Positions 13,531-21,872 are shown, counted from the first letter of the stretch. The stretch: 22,540 bases of DNA from an uncultured Oscillospiraceae bacterium (GCA_900549825.1 URQB01000027.1:1-22540), one strand, 5' to 3'. The notes: generated by a model from the letters alone, not told the origin. Made by a program: numbers and translations.

Positions 13531-14724
13531 ATGTCTCTGCTTCCCATTTGCAGGCGGATTTTTCTCATTGTGCTCGACAGCCTCGGCATCGGTGAACTGC
13601 CCGACGCCGCGGCATACGGCGACGCGGGCAGCAACACGCTGCGAAGCATTTCCCGCTCACCCGCCTTCCGGGCGGATACGCTTCAAAAGCTGGGCCTTTT
13701 TCAGATCGAAGGTGTTTCCTGCAGGGAGGGTGCTGCAGCGCCACAGGCCGCCTTTGGCCGCTGCATGGAGCGCTCCAGGGGCAAGGATACCACCATCGGG
13801 CATTGGGAGATCGCGGGGCTGGTTTCCCCAAAGCCGTTGCCGACCTATCCAAACGGTTTCCCGCCGGAGGTGCTCGAGGCCTTCACAAAAGCGACAGGGC
13901 GGGGGATACTGTGCAACAAGCCGTATTCCGGCACGCAGGTGATCAAGGATTACGGCCGGGAGCATCTGGAAACGGGCAAGCTGATCGTCTATACCTCGGC
14001 GGACAGCGTCTTCCAAATTGCGGCGCATGAATCCTTCGTCCCGCCGAAGCAGCTCTATGAGTACTGCCGGAAGGCGCGCGCGCTCCTCACGGGAAAAAAT
14101 GCCGTAGGCCGCGTCATTGCCCGGCCCTTTACCGGGGAATATCCGCATTTTTCGCGCACTGCAAACCGCCACGATTTCTCCCTTGAGCCGCCCGGTACTA
14201 CGATGCTGGATGTGTTGCAGGCGCAGGGCTTTGATACGATTGCAGTGGGTAAGATCAGCGATATTTTTGCCGGTCGCGGTATTGCCCGCGCAATCCCAAC
14301 CCAGGGAAATGCGCACGGGATGGCGCAGGCGCAGCGGCTGGTAAACGAGGATTTCCACGGCTTATGCTTTATCAATCTTGTCGATTTTGATATGCTCTAC
14401 GGCCACCGAAACGATGTGGACGGCTATGCCGCCGCCCTTGCTGCCTTTGACAGCTGGCTTACTGATTTCCTGCCGCTCATGCGGGAGGACGATGCGCTCA
14501 TCCTCACGGCCGACCACGGCTGCGATCCGGCCACGCCGAGCACAGACCATTCGCGGGAATATACGCCCCTGCTCGTCTATGGTGCCGGGATTGCCCCCGT
14601 GTCGCTTGGCACGCGGGAGAGCTTTGCGGATATCGGCAAAACGGTTTTGGCGCTTTTGGGCGCGGATGGGCCGATCGCGGGCGAGAGCTTTGCCGGAATG
14701 CTGGGAAAGGAGATGCGGTTATGA
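13531..14724 (+). CDS. deoB: Phosphopentomutase
   Basis: 397 residues, ATG after GGGAGG. It interconverts ribose-1-phosphate or deoxyribose-1-phosphate with the 5-phosphates, feeding sugars from nucleoside breakdown into the pentose phosphate pathway. Alkaline-phosphatase-fold signatures: metal-binding D17 in LIVLDSLGIGELPDAAAYGD, the phosphorylated threonine in GKDTTIGHWEIAGL, VDFDMLYGHRND, and the second metal site in TADHGCDPATPSTDHSREYTP. The length is typical of the family. It is the first gene of the salvage operon; its stop overlaps the start of cdd by 4 bases, so the two are translationally coupled. Confidence 0.97.
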   Translation: MSLLPICRRIFLIVLDSLGIGELPDAAAYGDAGSNTLRSISRSPAFRADTLQKLGLFQIEGVSCREGAAAPQAAFGRCMERSRGKDTTIGHWEIAGLVSPKPLPTYPNGFPPEVLEAFTKATGRGILCNKPYSGTQVIKDYGREHLETGKLIVYTSADSVFQIAAHESFVPPKQLYEYCRKARALLTGKNAVGRVIARPFTGEYPHFSRTANRHDFSLEPPGTTMLDVLQAQGFDTIAVGKISDIFAGRGIARAIPTQGNAHGMAQAQRLVNEDFHGLCFINLVDFDMLYGHRNDVDGYAAALAAFDSWLTDFLPLMREDDALILTADHGCDPATPSTDHSREYTPLLVYGAGIAPVSLGTRESFADIGKTVLALLGADGPIAGESFAGMLGKEMRL

Positions 14725-15116
14725 CGGATGCAGAATTGATTGCCCATGCGCAGGAGGCAATGGCGCGCGCCTACGCGCCTTATTCCGGCTACAAGGTTGG
14801 CGCGGCGCTGCTGACAAAGAGCGGGCGCATCTATCTCGGCTGCAATCTCGAAAACGCTTCGTTTTCTCCCACGATCTGCGCGGAACGCACCGCCTTTGCG
14901 AAAGCGGTCAGCGAAGGGGAGCGGGATTTTGCTGCAATCGCAGTGATCGGCGGGAAGGAGGGCGCAGCTTCTGGTTTTTGCCCGCCCTGTGGCGTATGCC
15001 GTCAGGTGATGCGCGAATTCTGCCGGGATGATTTCCGCATCCTGCTCGGCCGGGCGGACGGCGAGTGCCGGAGCTTCACGCTCGCGCAGCTCCTGCCGGA
15101 GAGCTTTTCGCTATAA
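14721..15116 (+). CDS. cdd: Cytidine deaminase
   Basis: 131 residues, overlapping deoB in ATGA. It deaminates cytidine and deoxycytidine to the uridine forms. Zinc-site motifs are complete: CAERTA (Cys ligand and the proton-shuttling Glu) and CPPCGVCRQ (two more Cys ligands), typical of the small tetrameric Gram-positive enzyme. The N-terminus has APYSGYKVGAAL and the substrate contact NLENASF. Together with deoB it forms a pyrimidine-nucleoside salvage pair. No nucleoside phosphorylase or transporter is in the window. Confidence 0.97.
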   Translation: MTDAELIAHAQEAMARAYAPYSGYKVGAALLTKSGRIYLGCNLENASFSPTICAERTAFAKAVSEGERDFAAIAVIGGKEGAASGFCPPCGVCRQVMREFCRDDFRILLGRADGECRSFTLAQLLPESFSL

Positions 15117-15157
15117 TTTATAGTACGTGTTGATTCTATCAGGAAAGGAAATGGATC

Positions 15158-16333
15158 ATGCGCATCATTCATGCAAAAATTTATACCATCTCCGGCCCGG
15201 TGATTGCGGATGGGTTTGTGGATACCCTGAAGGATAAAATCGTCGCCGTGGGCCCGATGGACGAGTTGCCGGAGCTTTCAGTTGGCGAGTGCATCGACGC
15301 ACAGGGCGCGATGCTGCTGCCCGGCTTTATCGATTCGCACACGCATATCGGCATCTGCGAGGATTCTCTCGGCTTTGAGGGCGACGATATCAACGAGCAG
15401 ACCGACCCCTGCACCCCGCAGCTGCGCGCGCTCGACGCGGTGAATCCCCTTGACTATTGCTTTGAGGAGGCCGTGCGCGCGGGCGTGACGAGCGTCGTAA
15501 CCGGCCCGGGGAGCGCCAACCCCATCGGCGGGCAGCTCATCGCCATGAAGACCTACGGCCGGTTCATCGACGATATGGTCATCAAGGCGCCCGTCGCCAT
15601 GAAATTTGCGCTCGGCGAGAATCCGAAGTCCGTCTATCATGAGAAGAATGAAACGCCCTCCACGCGCATGGCGACCGCCGCCCTCATCCGCGAGCAGCTC
15701 GCCAAAACGCGGGAATACATCGAGAAAAAGAAGCGTGCACAGGAGGAAGGGGAGCTCTGTGAATTTGATGCAAAGCTCGAAGCGCTGGAGCCTCTCTTCA
15801 CAAAGGGCCTGCCCGTGCATATCCATGCGCACCGGGCGGACGATATCTGCACCGCGATGCGCATTGCGGGGGAATTTGGCCTGAACTATACGATTGTCCA
15901 TTGCACGCAGGGGCATAAGATCGCGGACGCGCTCGCGAAGCATCATGTGGCTGCGATGAGCGGGCCGCTGATTTCCGAGCGATGCAAGCCGGAGCTGCAC
16001 GAGCTGACCCCTGCTACGCCCGGTATCCTGCAAAAGGCGGGCGTGCGCATCTCGATCATCACGGATCACCCGGTCATCCCGATCCAGTATCTGCCGATCT
16101 GCGCGGGTCTTGCCGTGCGGGAGGGCCTTCCCTATGAGGAGGCCCTGCGTGCGATCACGCTCACGCCCGCCGAAATTTGCGGCATCTCCAATCGCGTGGG
16201 CTCGATCGAGCCCGGCAAGGATGCGGATTTCTCCCTTTTTGGCTGTGATCCGCTGACCCTCGCCGCAAAACCGACCCTGGTCGTCGGCGGCGGGGAAATG
16301 TTACATAAGGCTCTGTCAAACGAACAGAAGTGA
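15158..16333 (+). CDS. Imidazolonepropionase-like amidohydrolase
   Basis: 391 residues, ATG after AGGAAAGG, 41 bases downstream of cdd and probably in the same transcript. Amidohydrolase-superfamily metal sites: H61 and H63 in PGFIDSHTHIG, HIHAHRADD and HCTQGHK in the barrel, and the catalytic Asp in IITDHPV; the composite beta-sandwich closes with SIEPGKDADFSLF. Known: the group includes imidazolonepropionase, dipeptidases and other ring or amide hydrolases; members of this particular type in Clostridia are annotated only generally. No signal peptide, so cytoplasmic. Context beside deoB/cdd hints at nucleobase or amide catabolism, but the substrate cannot be named. Confidence 0.9.
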   Translation: MRIIHAKIYTISGPVIADGFVDTLKDKIVAVGPMDELPELSVGECIDAQGAMLLPGFIDSHTHIGICEDSLGFEGDDINEQTDPCTPQLRALDAVNPLDYCFEEAVRAGVTSVVTGPGSANPIGGQLIAMKTYGRFIDDMVIKAPVAMKFALGENPKSVYHEKNETPSTRMATAALIREQLAKTREYIEKKKRAQEEGELCEFDAKLEALEPLFTKGLPVHIHAHRADDICTAMRIAGEFGLNYTIVHCTQGHKIADALAKHHVAAMSGPLISERCKPELHELTPATPGILQKAGVRISIITDHPVIPIQYLPICAGLAVREGLPYEEALRAITLTPAEICGISNRVGSIEPGKDADFSLFGCDPLTLAAKPTLVVGGGEMLHKALSNEQK

Positions 16334-16354
16334 TGACCATCAGGGGGGCTTTTC

Positions 16355-17197
16355 ATGCGGGAAATCAATGTTTCAGAGGTTATACAGGCGGTGCGCGAAA
16401 TGTGCATCGAGGCGAATAAACGGCTGCCGGAGGATTTGACGCAGTGCATTGCTTCCTGCGGCGGCAATGAACAAAAGGAGCTGCCACGGGGCATTCTGCA
16501 GGATCTGCTGGACAACCTCGATGCCGCGCGGGAGCTGGACATCCCCGTCTGCCAGGATACCGGCATGGCAGTGATCTTTGCCGAGGTCGGGCAGGAGGTG
16601 CATTTCACCGGCGGGGATTTTGAGGCCGCCATCAACGAGGGCGTGCGCCGGGGGTATACAGAGGGGCTGCTGCGCTGCTCGGTTGTCGGCGATCCCCTGA
16701 ACCGCATCAACACCGGCGACAATACGCCCGCCGTGCTGCATACGCGAATTGTGCCAGGGGACAGGGTAGCGCTGACCGTAGCGCCCAAGGGCTTCGGCAG
16801 CGAGAATATGAGCCGTCTGCAAATGCTGACTCCAGCCGCCGGGCGGGACGGCGTGATCGAATTTGTGGTAGATGCGGTGCGCAAAGCGGGCGGCAACCCC
16901 TGCCCGCCGATGGTGGTGGGCGTCGGGATCGGCGGCGATTTCGAAGCCTGCGCCCTGCTTGCGAAAAAGGCGCTGTGCCGCCCGGTATCGGAGCGGAATC
17001 CGGAGCCTTTTTATGCCCGGCTCGAGGCGGAGCTGCTTGAGCGCCTGAACCGGCTCGATATCGGTCCACAGGGCTTCGGCGGCAAGACGACGGCGCTCGC
17101 AGTCAATGTGGAAGCAGGAGCGACCCATATCGCCGGGCTTCCGGTTGCGGTCAATATTGGCTGCCATGTCACAAGACATCTCAAAAAAATTCTGTAA
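16355..17197 (+). CDS. Fumarate hydratase class I, alpha subunit (TtdA-like)
   Basis: 280 residues, the usual size for a separate alpha chain, ATG after GGGGGG and 21 bases behind the amidohydrolase gene. Alpha-subunit signatures: IPVCQDTGMAVIF (iron-sulfur Cys), GVRRGYTEGLLRCSVVGDPL, NTGDNTPAVLHT, PKGFGSENMS, NPCPPMVVGVGIGGDFE and VAVNIGCHVTRH. With a beta subunit it would hydrate fumarate to malate, or act on tartrate-like acids, using a [4Fe-4S] cluster. Odd: no beta-subunit gene follows; the next gene is hpf behind its own promoter. The beta chain must be elsewhere or absent. The fumarase versus tartrate-dehydratase choice is open. Confidence 0.9.
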   Translation: MREINVSEVIQAVREMCIEANKRLPEDLTQCIASCGGNEQKELPRGILQDLLDNLDAARELDIPVCQDTGMAVIFAEVGQEVHFTGGDFEAAINEGVRRGYTEGLLRCSVVGDPLNRINTGDNTPAVLHTRIVPGDRVALTVAPKGFGSENMSRLQMLTPAAGRDGVIEFVVDAVRKAGGNPCPPMVVGVGIGGDFEACALLAKKALCRPVSERNPEPFYARLEAELLERLNRLDIGPQGFGGKTTALAVNVEAGATHIAGLPVAVNIGCHVTRHLKKIL

Positions 17198-17221
17198 CCC
17201 CTTTTCTATTCTATGCATATG

Positions 17222-17230
17222 TGCTATACT
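17222..17230 (+). promoter_or_regulatory. Extended -10 promoter of hpf
   Basis: TGC-TATACT; the -35 is poor. The 97-base leader includes a GC-rich partial dyad near 17271-17293. An independent promoter fits a growth-phase-controlled gene. Confidence 0.6.
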
Positions 17231-17327
17231 ACAAGCAAGAGGAGGGCATTCTGATTCGTAGGTCTCTTTGGAGCGGCGGGATACCGGCCCGCTTCAGGGA
17301 TTCAATATAGAAGAAGGGGATGTCGTT

Positions 17328-17858
17328 ATGAAAATAACCATTACCGGACGCAAATGCACGCCAAGAGAATCCTTCAAAGCGCGCGCGGAAAAGAAGCTCG
17401 CGAAGATCGAGCGCTTTTTCGACGAGGAGGCGGAGGCTAAAATCACCGCCACTGTGGAGAAATCCGCTAAGATTGTGGAGATCACCGTCGCGCATGGCGG
17501 CATGATTTTCCGCGCGGAAGAGCGGGCGGAGGATTTGGAGGACGCTCTGGACGGCTGCGTTGATTCTCTGGTGCGACAGATCCGCAAAAACAAAACCCGT
17601 GTTGAAAAAAAGCTGCGCTCCGGTGCGTTTGATGCGTATTCGGATGTTGAGCCGATTCCGGAGGAGTTGGATTTCGATGTGGTCCGCACAAAGAAAATCC
17701 CTCTGAGCAAGCCGCAGGATGTGGATGAGGCGATTCTGCAGATGAACCTGCTGGGCCATCAGTTTTATGTCTTCCTCAATGCGGTGACCAGCCAGATCAA
17801 TGTCGTCTACCGCCGCAAGGACGGCGGCTACGGCCTGATTGAGCCGGATACCATGTAA
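17328..17858 (+). CDS. hpf: Ribosome hibernation-promoting factor, long form
   Basis: 176 residues from ATG at 17328 (MKITITGRKCTPRESFKARA) with GAAGGGG upstream; the frame is open 20 codons further but without a start signal. The N-terminal S30AE domain (about 1-100) has the beta-alpha-beta-beta-beta-alpha pattern and the basic stretch RKNKTRVEKKLR. The C-terminal dimerisation domain (about 120-176) has VVRTKKIPLSKPQDVDEAIL, LLGHQFYVFLNA and INVVYRRKDGGYGLIEP. Known: the long form pairs 70S ribosomes into inactive 100S dimers in stationary phase. Followed by a hairpin at 17894-17914 and a terminator. Confidence 0.96.
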   Translation: MKITITGRKCTPRESFKARAEKKLAKIERFFDEEAEAKITATVEKSAKIVEITVAHGGMIFRAEERAEDLEDALDGCVDSLVRQIRKNKTRVEKKLRSGAFDAYSDVEPIPEELDFDVVRTKKIPLSKPQDVDEAILQMNLLGHQFYVFLNAVTSQINVVYRRKDGGYGLIEPDTM

Positions 17859-17893
17859 AAGCGGCTTTTTGGCAAGAGTTTCTCCAAAGTTTT

Positions 17894-17965
17894 GATTGCG
17901 CATTGGGCGCAATCCGTATAAAATAAGCAGAAGAGGCGGCAGGGCTTGCCCTGGCGCCTCTTTTT
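17894..17965 (+). terminator. hpf terminator, preceded by an extra stem
   Basis: GAGGCG-CAGGGC pairs with GCCCTG-CGCCTC (17933-17960, one G-G mismatch) and is followed by TTTTT. Before it GATTGCGC/GCGCAATC (17894-17914) forms a second 8-bp stem without a T-run. Confidence 0.88.
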
Positions 17966-18038
17966 GATCGTGATAGAAAATTCCCGCTGTTCGCATCTTG
18001 CGGGGAGGAGAATCGACAAAAAGGATGGTCGTGAAAGA

Positions 18039-19169
18039 ATGCAAAGCAATGAGCTGACGATACGCTGTGTGGTGCCCTGCCTTTTGGGGTTGGAGAGCCT
18101 GATCGCGCAGGAGCTGCGGGAGATGGGCGCGATAGATGTGGCTGCGGAAAACGGGCGCGTGCTCTTCTCAGGGGATGCAAACCTGCTCGCGCGCGCCAAT
18201 ATCAACTGCCGCTTTGCCGAGCGCATTCAGGTGCTGGTAGGCTCTTTTTCCGCCAAAACCTTCGATGAGCTTTTTGAAGGGACAAAGGCTCTTGCGTGGG
18301 AGGAATGGATCGGAAAAGAGGATGCTTTTCCGGTAAAGGGGTATTCCATCCATTCTGCGCTCTTCAGCGTCAGCGATTGCCAGTCGATCATCAAGAAGGC
18401 GGTTGTGGAGCGGCTCAAAAGCGTTTATCACATCCCGTGGTTTGAAGAGACGGGGCCTGTCCACCAGATCCAGTTTTCCATTATGAAGGATACCGTCAGC
18501 CTCCTGCTGGATACCTCCGGCGCGGGGTTGCATAAGCGCGGCTACCGCCTTCAGGCAAATGATGCGCCTTTGAAGGAGACGCTTTCCGCCTCCCTTTGCA
18601 GCCTTGCCCGCCTGCGGGATTATCATACGCTCTATGATCCCATGTGCGGCTCAGGCACGATTTTAATCGAGGGGGCGATGATGGCGCTCAATATCGCGCC
18701 CGGCGTCAACCGTAATTTTGCCGCCGAGCGGTGGGAGGCTTTGCCACAAAGCGCATGGGCGCGGGAGCGTGAGCGGGCGCGCGACCTTGTGAAAAAAGAT
18801 GTGCATTTCCAGGCCTACGGCTCCGATATCGATGCGGACGCCCTTGCGCTTGCGAAAGCCAATGCGGAGCGCGCGGGCGTTCGGGCGAATATTGCATGGA
18901 AGGAAGCGAGCTTAAACGATTTCGCGCCTGCAACGGAAAAAGGAACGCTCATCTGCAACCCGCCCTACGGCGAGCGAATGCTCGATATTCAGCAGGCAAA
19001 TGAATTGTATAGAATCATGGGAAAAAAGTTTGACAAAAAACGCGGATGGAGTTATTATATTATTAGCCCATCTGAACAATTTGAATCTTTATTCGGCAGA
19101 AGAGCCGATAAAAGGCGGAAATTATATAACGGCATGATCAAATGCCAGCTTTATATGTATTTTAAGTAA
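18039..19169 (+). CDS. THUMP-domain class I SAM-dependent RNA methyltransferase (RlmL/YpsC-like)
   Basis: 376 residues from ATG at 18039; the frame is open upstream only through the hpf terminator. The N-terminal part (about 5-65) matches the ferredoxin-like domain of this family (CVVPCLLGLESLIAQEL), followed by a THUMP domain (about 65-160), which binds RNA. The Rossmann methyltransferase domain has DPMCGSGTILIEGAM (200-214) for SAM binding and the catalytic NPPYGERM (307-314). Known: relatives (RlmL, YpsC) make N2-methylguanosine in 23S rRNA. Its place after hpf gives a ribosome-related pair. The exact target base is not deducible. The C-terminus, RRKLYNGMIKCQLYMYFK, is typical and complete. 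Confidence 0.93.
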   Translation: MQSNELTIRCVVPCLLGLESLIAQELREMGAIDVAAENGRVLFSGDANLLARANINCRFAERIQVLVGSFSAKTFDELFEGTKALAWEEWIGKEDAFPVKGYSIHSALFSVSDCQSIIKKAVVERLKSVYHIPWFEETGPVHQIQFSIMKDTVSLLLDTSGAGLHKRGYRLQANDAPLKETLSASLCSLARLRDYHTLYDPMCGSGTILIEGAMMALNIAPGVNRNFAAERWEALPQSAWARERERARDLVKKDVHFQAYGSDIDADALALAKANAERAGVRANIAWKEASLNDFAPATEKGTLICNPPYGERMLDIQQANELYRIMGKKFDKKRGWSYYIISPSEQFESLFGRRADKRRKLYNGMIKCQLYMYFK

Positions 19170-19394
19170 ATAAAGCACTGCACCCTGATGTGCGGACGTC
19201 CGGCCCAATATTTTGCAGAGAGAAGGCACAGCAAGAGGAAAAGTTTTTCGTTGCAGCGGTAGCAGAGAGATCAAACGAAAATTCTTCTGCGGGAGAGATC
19301 GTGTGTCTTTTCCTCTTCAGGCGGTCCGCAGAGCGGGGGGCAGTCTCGTTTACCTGCCAGTTATTCTATATTTTCATCAGGAGGGTATCGTTGC
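19170..19394. other. Intergenic stretch without a gene
   Basis: 225 bases between the methyltransferase and lipid kinase genes. No frame with a ribosome site was found. GAGGAAAA (19234-19241) and TTTTCCTC (19308-19315) could close a long loop, but no T-run or clear promoter is visible. Confidence 0.5.
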
Positions 19395-20339
19395 ATGAAG
19401 CATGTGTTCATTATCAACCCGCGTGCAGGCAAGGGGAAGGCGATTGGTTTTATCCAGCCCAAGATTGAATCGTACATAAAAGAGCATAGCCTGGATGCGG
19501 AAATCCATGTGCCGGATTCCCCGCATGCCGCGCAGGATTATGTCCGGGCGGAAGCTTCCAAGGGCGAGCCGGTCCGTTTTTATGCCTGCGGTGGCGACGG
19601 GACGCTGTTTGAGGCGGTCAACGGCGCGTTTGGCCATCCGAATGCGGAGGTGGCGGTGCTGCCCCTCGGCTCCGGGAATGACTTCATCCGGCTCTTCGGC
19701 ACACAGGAGCAGTTTTTGGATATCGACGCGCAGGTCAACGGCTCTCCGGTGGAGCTGGACTGCATCAAGTGTGGCGATAAGATCGCTGTCAACCAGTGCT
19801 CTATGGGCGTAGATGCGGAGGTTTGCGCAAAGCAGGCCGCATTTAAAAAGCTTCCCCTTATGAAGGGCGAGATGGCCTATACGGCGGCAGCGCTCTATTG
19901 TATCTTGCGCAGGCTGAATAATGAATTCACCGTTTCTATTGACGGCGGAGCACCGCAAAAAATGACGCTTCTCTTTTGCGTGGGCGCAAACTCCCGCTGG
20001 TACGGCGGCGGCTATAAGGCGGCGCCTCTGGCGATTCCGGATGACGGCCTGCTCGATTTCATCGTTGTGGAGAAGAAGAACGGTCGGCTCAAGCTGCTGA
20101 CGCTCCTGCCCAAATACAAAAAGGGCATGCATCTCGGCTGGGATATTACGCATTTCAGTCGCGGCAAGAAGATGACGATCCACAGCGACCGTCCGGCGGC
20201 CGTCAATGTGGACGGCGAATGCGAGTATGTGACGGACCGTACGTTTGAGATCGTCGAAAAGGGTATCCGCTTCGTCGTGCCCACTACATCTTCCTATATC
20301 AGAGACCGGGAGACCGGAAAAATCAGCCAGACGCAGTAA
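19395..20339 (+). CDS. Diacylglycerol kinase-family lipid kinase (YegS/BmrU-like)
   Basis: 314 residues, ATG after CAGGAGGG. The nucleotide-binding domain has VFIINPRAGKGKA at the N-terminus, GGDGT (66-70) and LPLGSGNDFIRLFG (about 90-103), the ATP and metal motifs of the DAGK catalytic family. The C-terminal beta-sandwich carries GGGYKAAPLAIPDDGLLDFI and VNVDGE, the latter holding the conserved acidic residue. Known: these enzymes phosphorylate diacylglycerol or related lipids at the membrane face, recycling diacylglycerol into phospholipid synthesis. No transmembrane helix, so soluble or peripheral. It is a single gene ended by the strong terminator at 20385. Confidence 0.94.
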   Translation: MKHVFIINPRAGKGKAIGFIQPKIESYIKEHSLDAEIHVPDSPHAAQDYVRAEASKGEPVRFYACGGDGTLFEAVNGAFGHPNAEVAVLPLGSGNDFIRLFGTQEQFLDIDAQVNGSPVELDCIKCGDKIAVNQCSMGVDAEVCAKQAAFKKLPLMKGEMAYTAAALYCILRRLNNEFTVSIDGGAPQKMTLLFCVGANSRWYGGGYKAAPLAIPDDGLLDFIVVEKKNGRLKLLTLLPKYKKGMHLGWDITHFSRGKKMTIHSDRPAAVNVDGECEYVTDRTFEIVEKGIRFVVPTTSSYIRDRETGKISQTQ

Positions 20340-20384
20340 AAACGGACGTATGCCGTTGATTTTGTTTCCGGGTATCAAAAATAA

Positions 20385-20422
20385 GATTCCGGCTTGGAGG
20401 ACCAGGCCGGAATCGCTTTTTT
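20385..20422. terminator. Terminator between lipid kinase and metY
   Basis: A 13-bp stem, GATTCCGGCTTGG (20385-20397) with CCAGGCCGGAATC (20402-20414), one G-U, loop AGGA. TTTTTT follows on the plus strand, and TTATTTTT follows on the minus strand, so it serves both convergent genes. Confidence 0.9.
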
Positions 20423-20446
20423 ATTTGATTCACATGATTCACATGG

Positions 20447-21730
20447 TTATGCCAGCGCCTGTTCAAGGTCCGCCAGAAGGTCGTCGATGTGCTCCGTGCC
20501 GATAGACAGCCGCACTGTACCCGGCGTGATCCCGCACGCCGCAAGCTCCTGCGCGCTGAGCTGTGAATGCGTCGTGCTCGCAGGATGGATGACAAGGGAT
20601 TTCAAATCCGCAACGTTTGCCAGCAGCGAGAAGATTTGCAGCCGGTCAATGAACGCTTTTGCTTCCGTTTCGCCGCCCGCAAGCTCAAAGGTAAAGATCG
20701 AGCCGCCCCCGCGCGGAAAATAGCGCTCATAGAGGGCATGCGTTGCGCTGCCCGGCAAGGCGGGGTGGTTAACACGCTGTACTTTCGGGTGCTTTGCAAG
20801 GAAATCGATTACCCTGAGCGCGTTTTCCACATGGCGTTCCACGCGCAGGGAGAGCGTTTCCAGCCCCTGCAGGAAAAGAAACGCATGCCAGGGGCTGAGC
20901 GTTGCGCCAGTGTCGCGCAGCAGGACGGCGCGGATGCGCGTCACATAAGCCGCGGCTCCAGCGGCCTGTGTGAAGACCGCACCGTGATAGCTGGGGTCCG
21001 GCGCGGTAAGGCAGGGGAATTTCCCGGAGGCAGCCCAGTCGAATTTGCCGCCGTCCACAATGACGCCGCCGACCGCTGTACCGTGCCCGCCGATGAATTT
21101 CGTCGCGGAGTGGACGACAACATCCGCGCCGAATTCGATCGGACGCAGGAGATAGGGCGTTGCAAAGGTATTGTCTACAATCAGCGGAACGCCGTTTTCA
21201 TGGGCAATCTGTGCAATACGTTCGATATCTGCCACATTCGAATTCGGATTGCCCAGCGTTTCAATGAAAAACGCCTTCGTATTGGGCCGCACGGCAGCGG
21301 AGAAGGCTTCGGGCGCGTCGCTGTCGACGAAGGTGGTCTCAATGCCGTTTTCTGCAAGCGTGTGGGCAAAGAGGTTATAGGTGCCTCCGTAGACGGACTG
21401 GGCCGAGACGATGTGATCGCCCGCGTGGGCAATATTCTGAATTGCGTAGGTGATTGCCGCCGCTCCGGAGGCTGTGGCAAGCGCTGCCACGCCGCCCTCC
21501 AGCGCTGCCATACGCCGCTCAAAGATATCCAGCGTCGGGTTGGTCAGGCGGCTGTAAATGTTGCCGGGCTCTGCGAGCGCGAAGCGCGCCTCGGCCTGCG
21601 CGGCGTTTTCAAATACATAGGCCGCCGTCTGGTAAATCGGCACGCAGCGCGAGCCGGTGGCGGGGTCGGGCTGCTCCTGGCCCGCATGTAGCTGTAAGGT
21701 TTCAAAGCGGTAGTTTTTCTGTTCAGACAT
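20447..21730 (-). CDS. metY: O-acetylhomoserine sulfhydrylase (PLP enzyme)
   Basis: 427 residues, typical of MetY and longer than cystathionine enzymes. It makes homocysteine from O-acetylhomoserine and sulfide (some relatives also make cysteine from O-acetylserine). Signatures: THL-like start RFETLQLHAGQ, PIYQTAAYVF, YSRLTNPT, SGAAAITYAI, VDNTFATPYL, and the PLP lysine K211 in VVHSATKFIGGHGT; near the end SLVIHPASTTHSQL and VRLSIGTEHIDDLL. ATG at 21730 has AAAGGA 10 bases before it. Upstream lie a leader peptide gene and a stem that probably sense cysteine supply (see 21782-21847). No metX is in the window. Confidence 0.95.
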   Translation of the reverse strand: MSEQKNYRFETLQLHAGQEQPDPATGSRCVPIYQTAAYVFENAAQAEARFALAEPGNIYSRLTNPTLDIFERRMAALEGGVAALATASGAAAITYAIQNIAHAGDHIVSAQSVYGGTYNLFAHTLAENGIETTFVDSDAPEAFSAAVRPNTKAFFIETLGNPNSNVADIERIAQIAHENGVPLIVDNTFATPYLLRPIEFGADVVVHSATKFIGGHGTAVGGVIVDGGKFDWAASGKFPCLTAPDPSYHGAVFTQAAGAAAYVTRIRAVLLRDTGATLSPWHAFLFLQGLETLSLRVERHVENALRVIDFLAKHPKVQRVNHPALPGSATHALYERYFPRGGGSIFTFELAGGETEAKAFIDRLQIFSLLANVADLKSLVIHPASTTHSQLSAQELAACGITPGTVRLSIGTEHIDDLLADLEQALA

Positions 21731-21757
21731 TAAAATCCATTCCTTTCCATTGATCTG

Positions 21758-21809
21758 TTTTCAGGGGATTCAACTGGATCTTTAACAGCGGCACATTCGC
21801 TCCTGAAAA
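21758..21809 (-). promoter_or_regulatory. Stem overlapping the leader gene, upstream of metY ribosome site
   Basis: On the minus strand TTTTCAGG (21809-21802, inside leader codons 13-16) pairs perfectly with CCTGAAAA (21765-21758). The 36-base loop carries the two terminal Cys codons and the leader stop. The metY AAAGGA site lies 11-16 bases further on. ATCCA and AATCC in the loop could pair with TGGAT and GGATT around that site when the stem is open or reformed. No T-run is present, so control of translation fits better than termination. Confidence 0.55.
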
Positions 21810-21847
21810 GCAGGGCAGGATGGACGAGTGATCGTAATTTGTTTCAT
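21782..21847 (-). CDS. 21-residue Cys-rich leader peptide of metY
   Basis: ATG at 21847 after a GGGAG site, stop TAA at 21784-21782. It starts MKQITITRPSCP and ends in Met-Cys-Arg-Cys; cysteines are at 11, 19 and 21, so three of 21 codons are Cys in a genome where Cys is rare. It is too short for an enzyme, sits about 51 bases upstream of metY on the same transcript, and overlaps the arm of a stem. By analogy with amino-acid leader peptides, slow decoding of Cys codons would report cysteine shortage. The coding call is by pattern; no expression evidence is available here. Confidence 0.7.
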   Translation of the reverse strand: MKQITITRPSCPAFQERMCRC

Positions 21848-21872
21848 GGCAGTCACTCCCGGAATGCATTTA

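Noticed and set aside
14378..15031. 217-codon open frame on the plus strand across deoB and cdd
   Set aside because: Out-of-frame shadow of two overlapping genes with intact catalytic motifs.
15109..15117. TATAAT at the cdd stop codon as a promoter for the amidohydrolase
   Set aside because: No acceptable -35 at 16-18 bp; the short gap favours co-transcription with deoB-cdd.
20567..21691. 374-codon open frame on the plus strand opposite metY
   Set aside because: It is the antisense shadow of a clearly real PLP enzyme, has no ribosome site, and its translation has no recognisable motifs.
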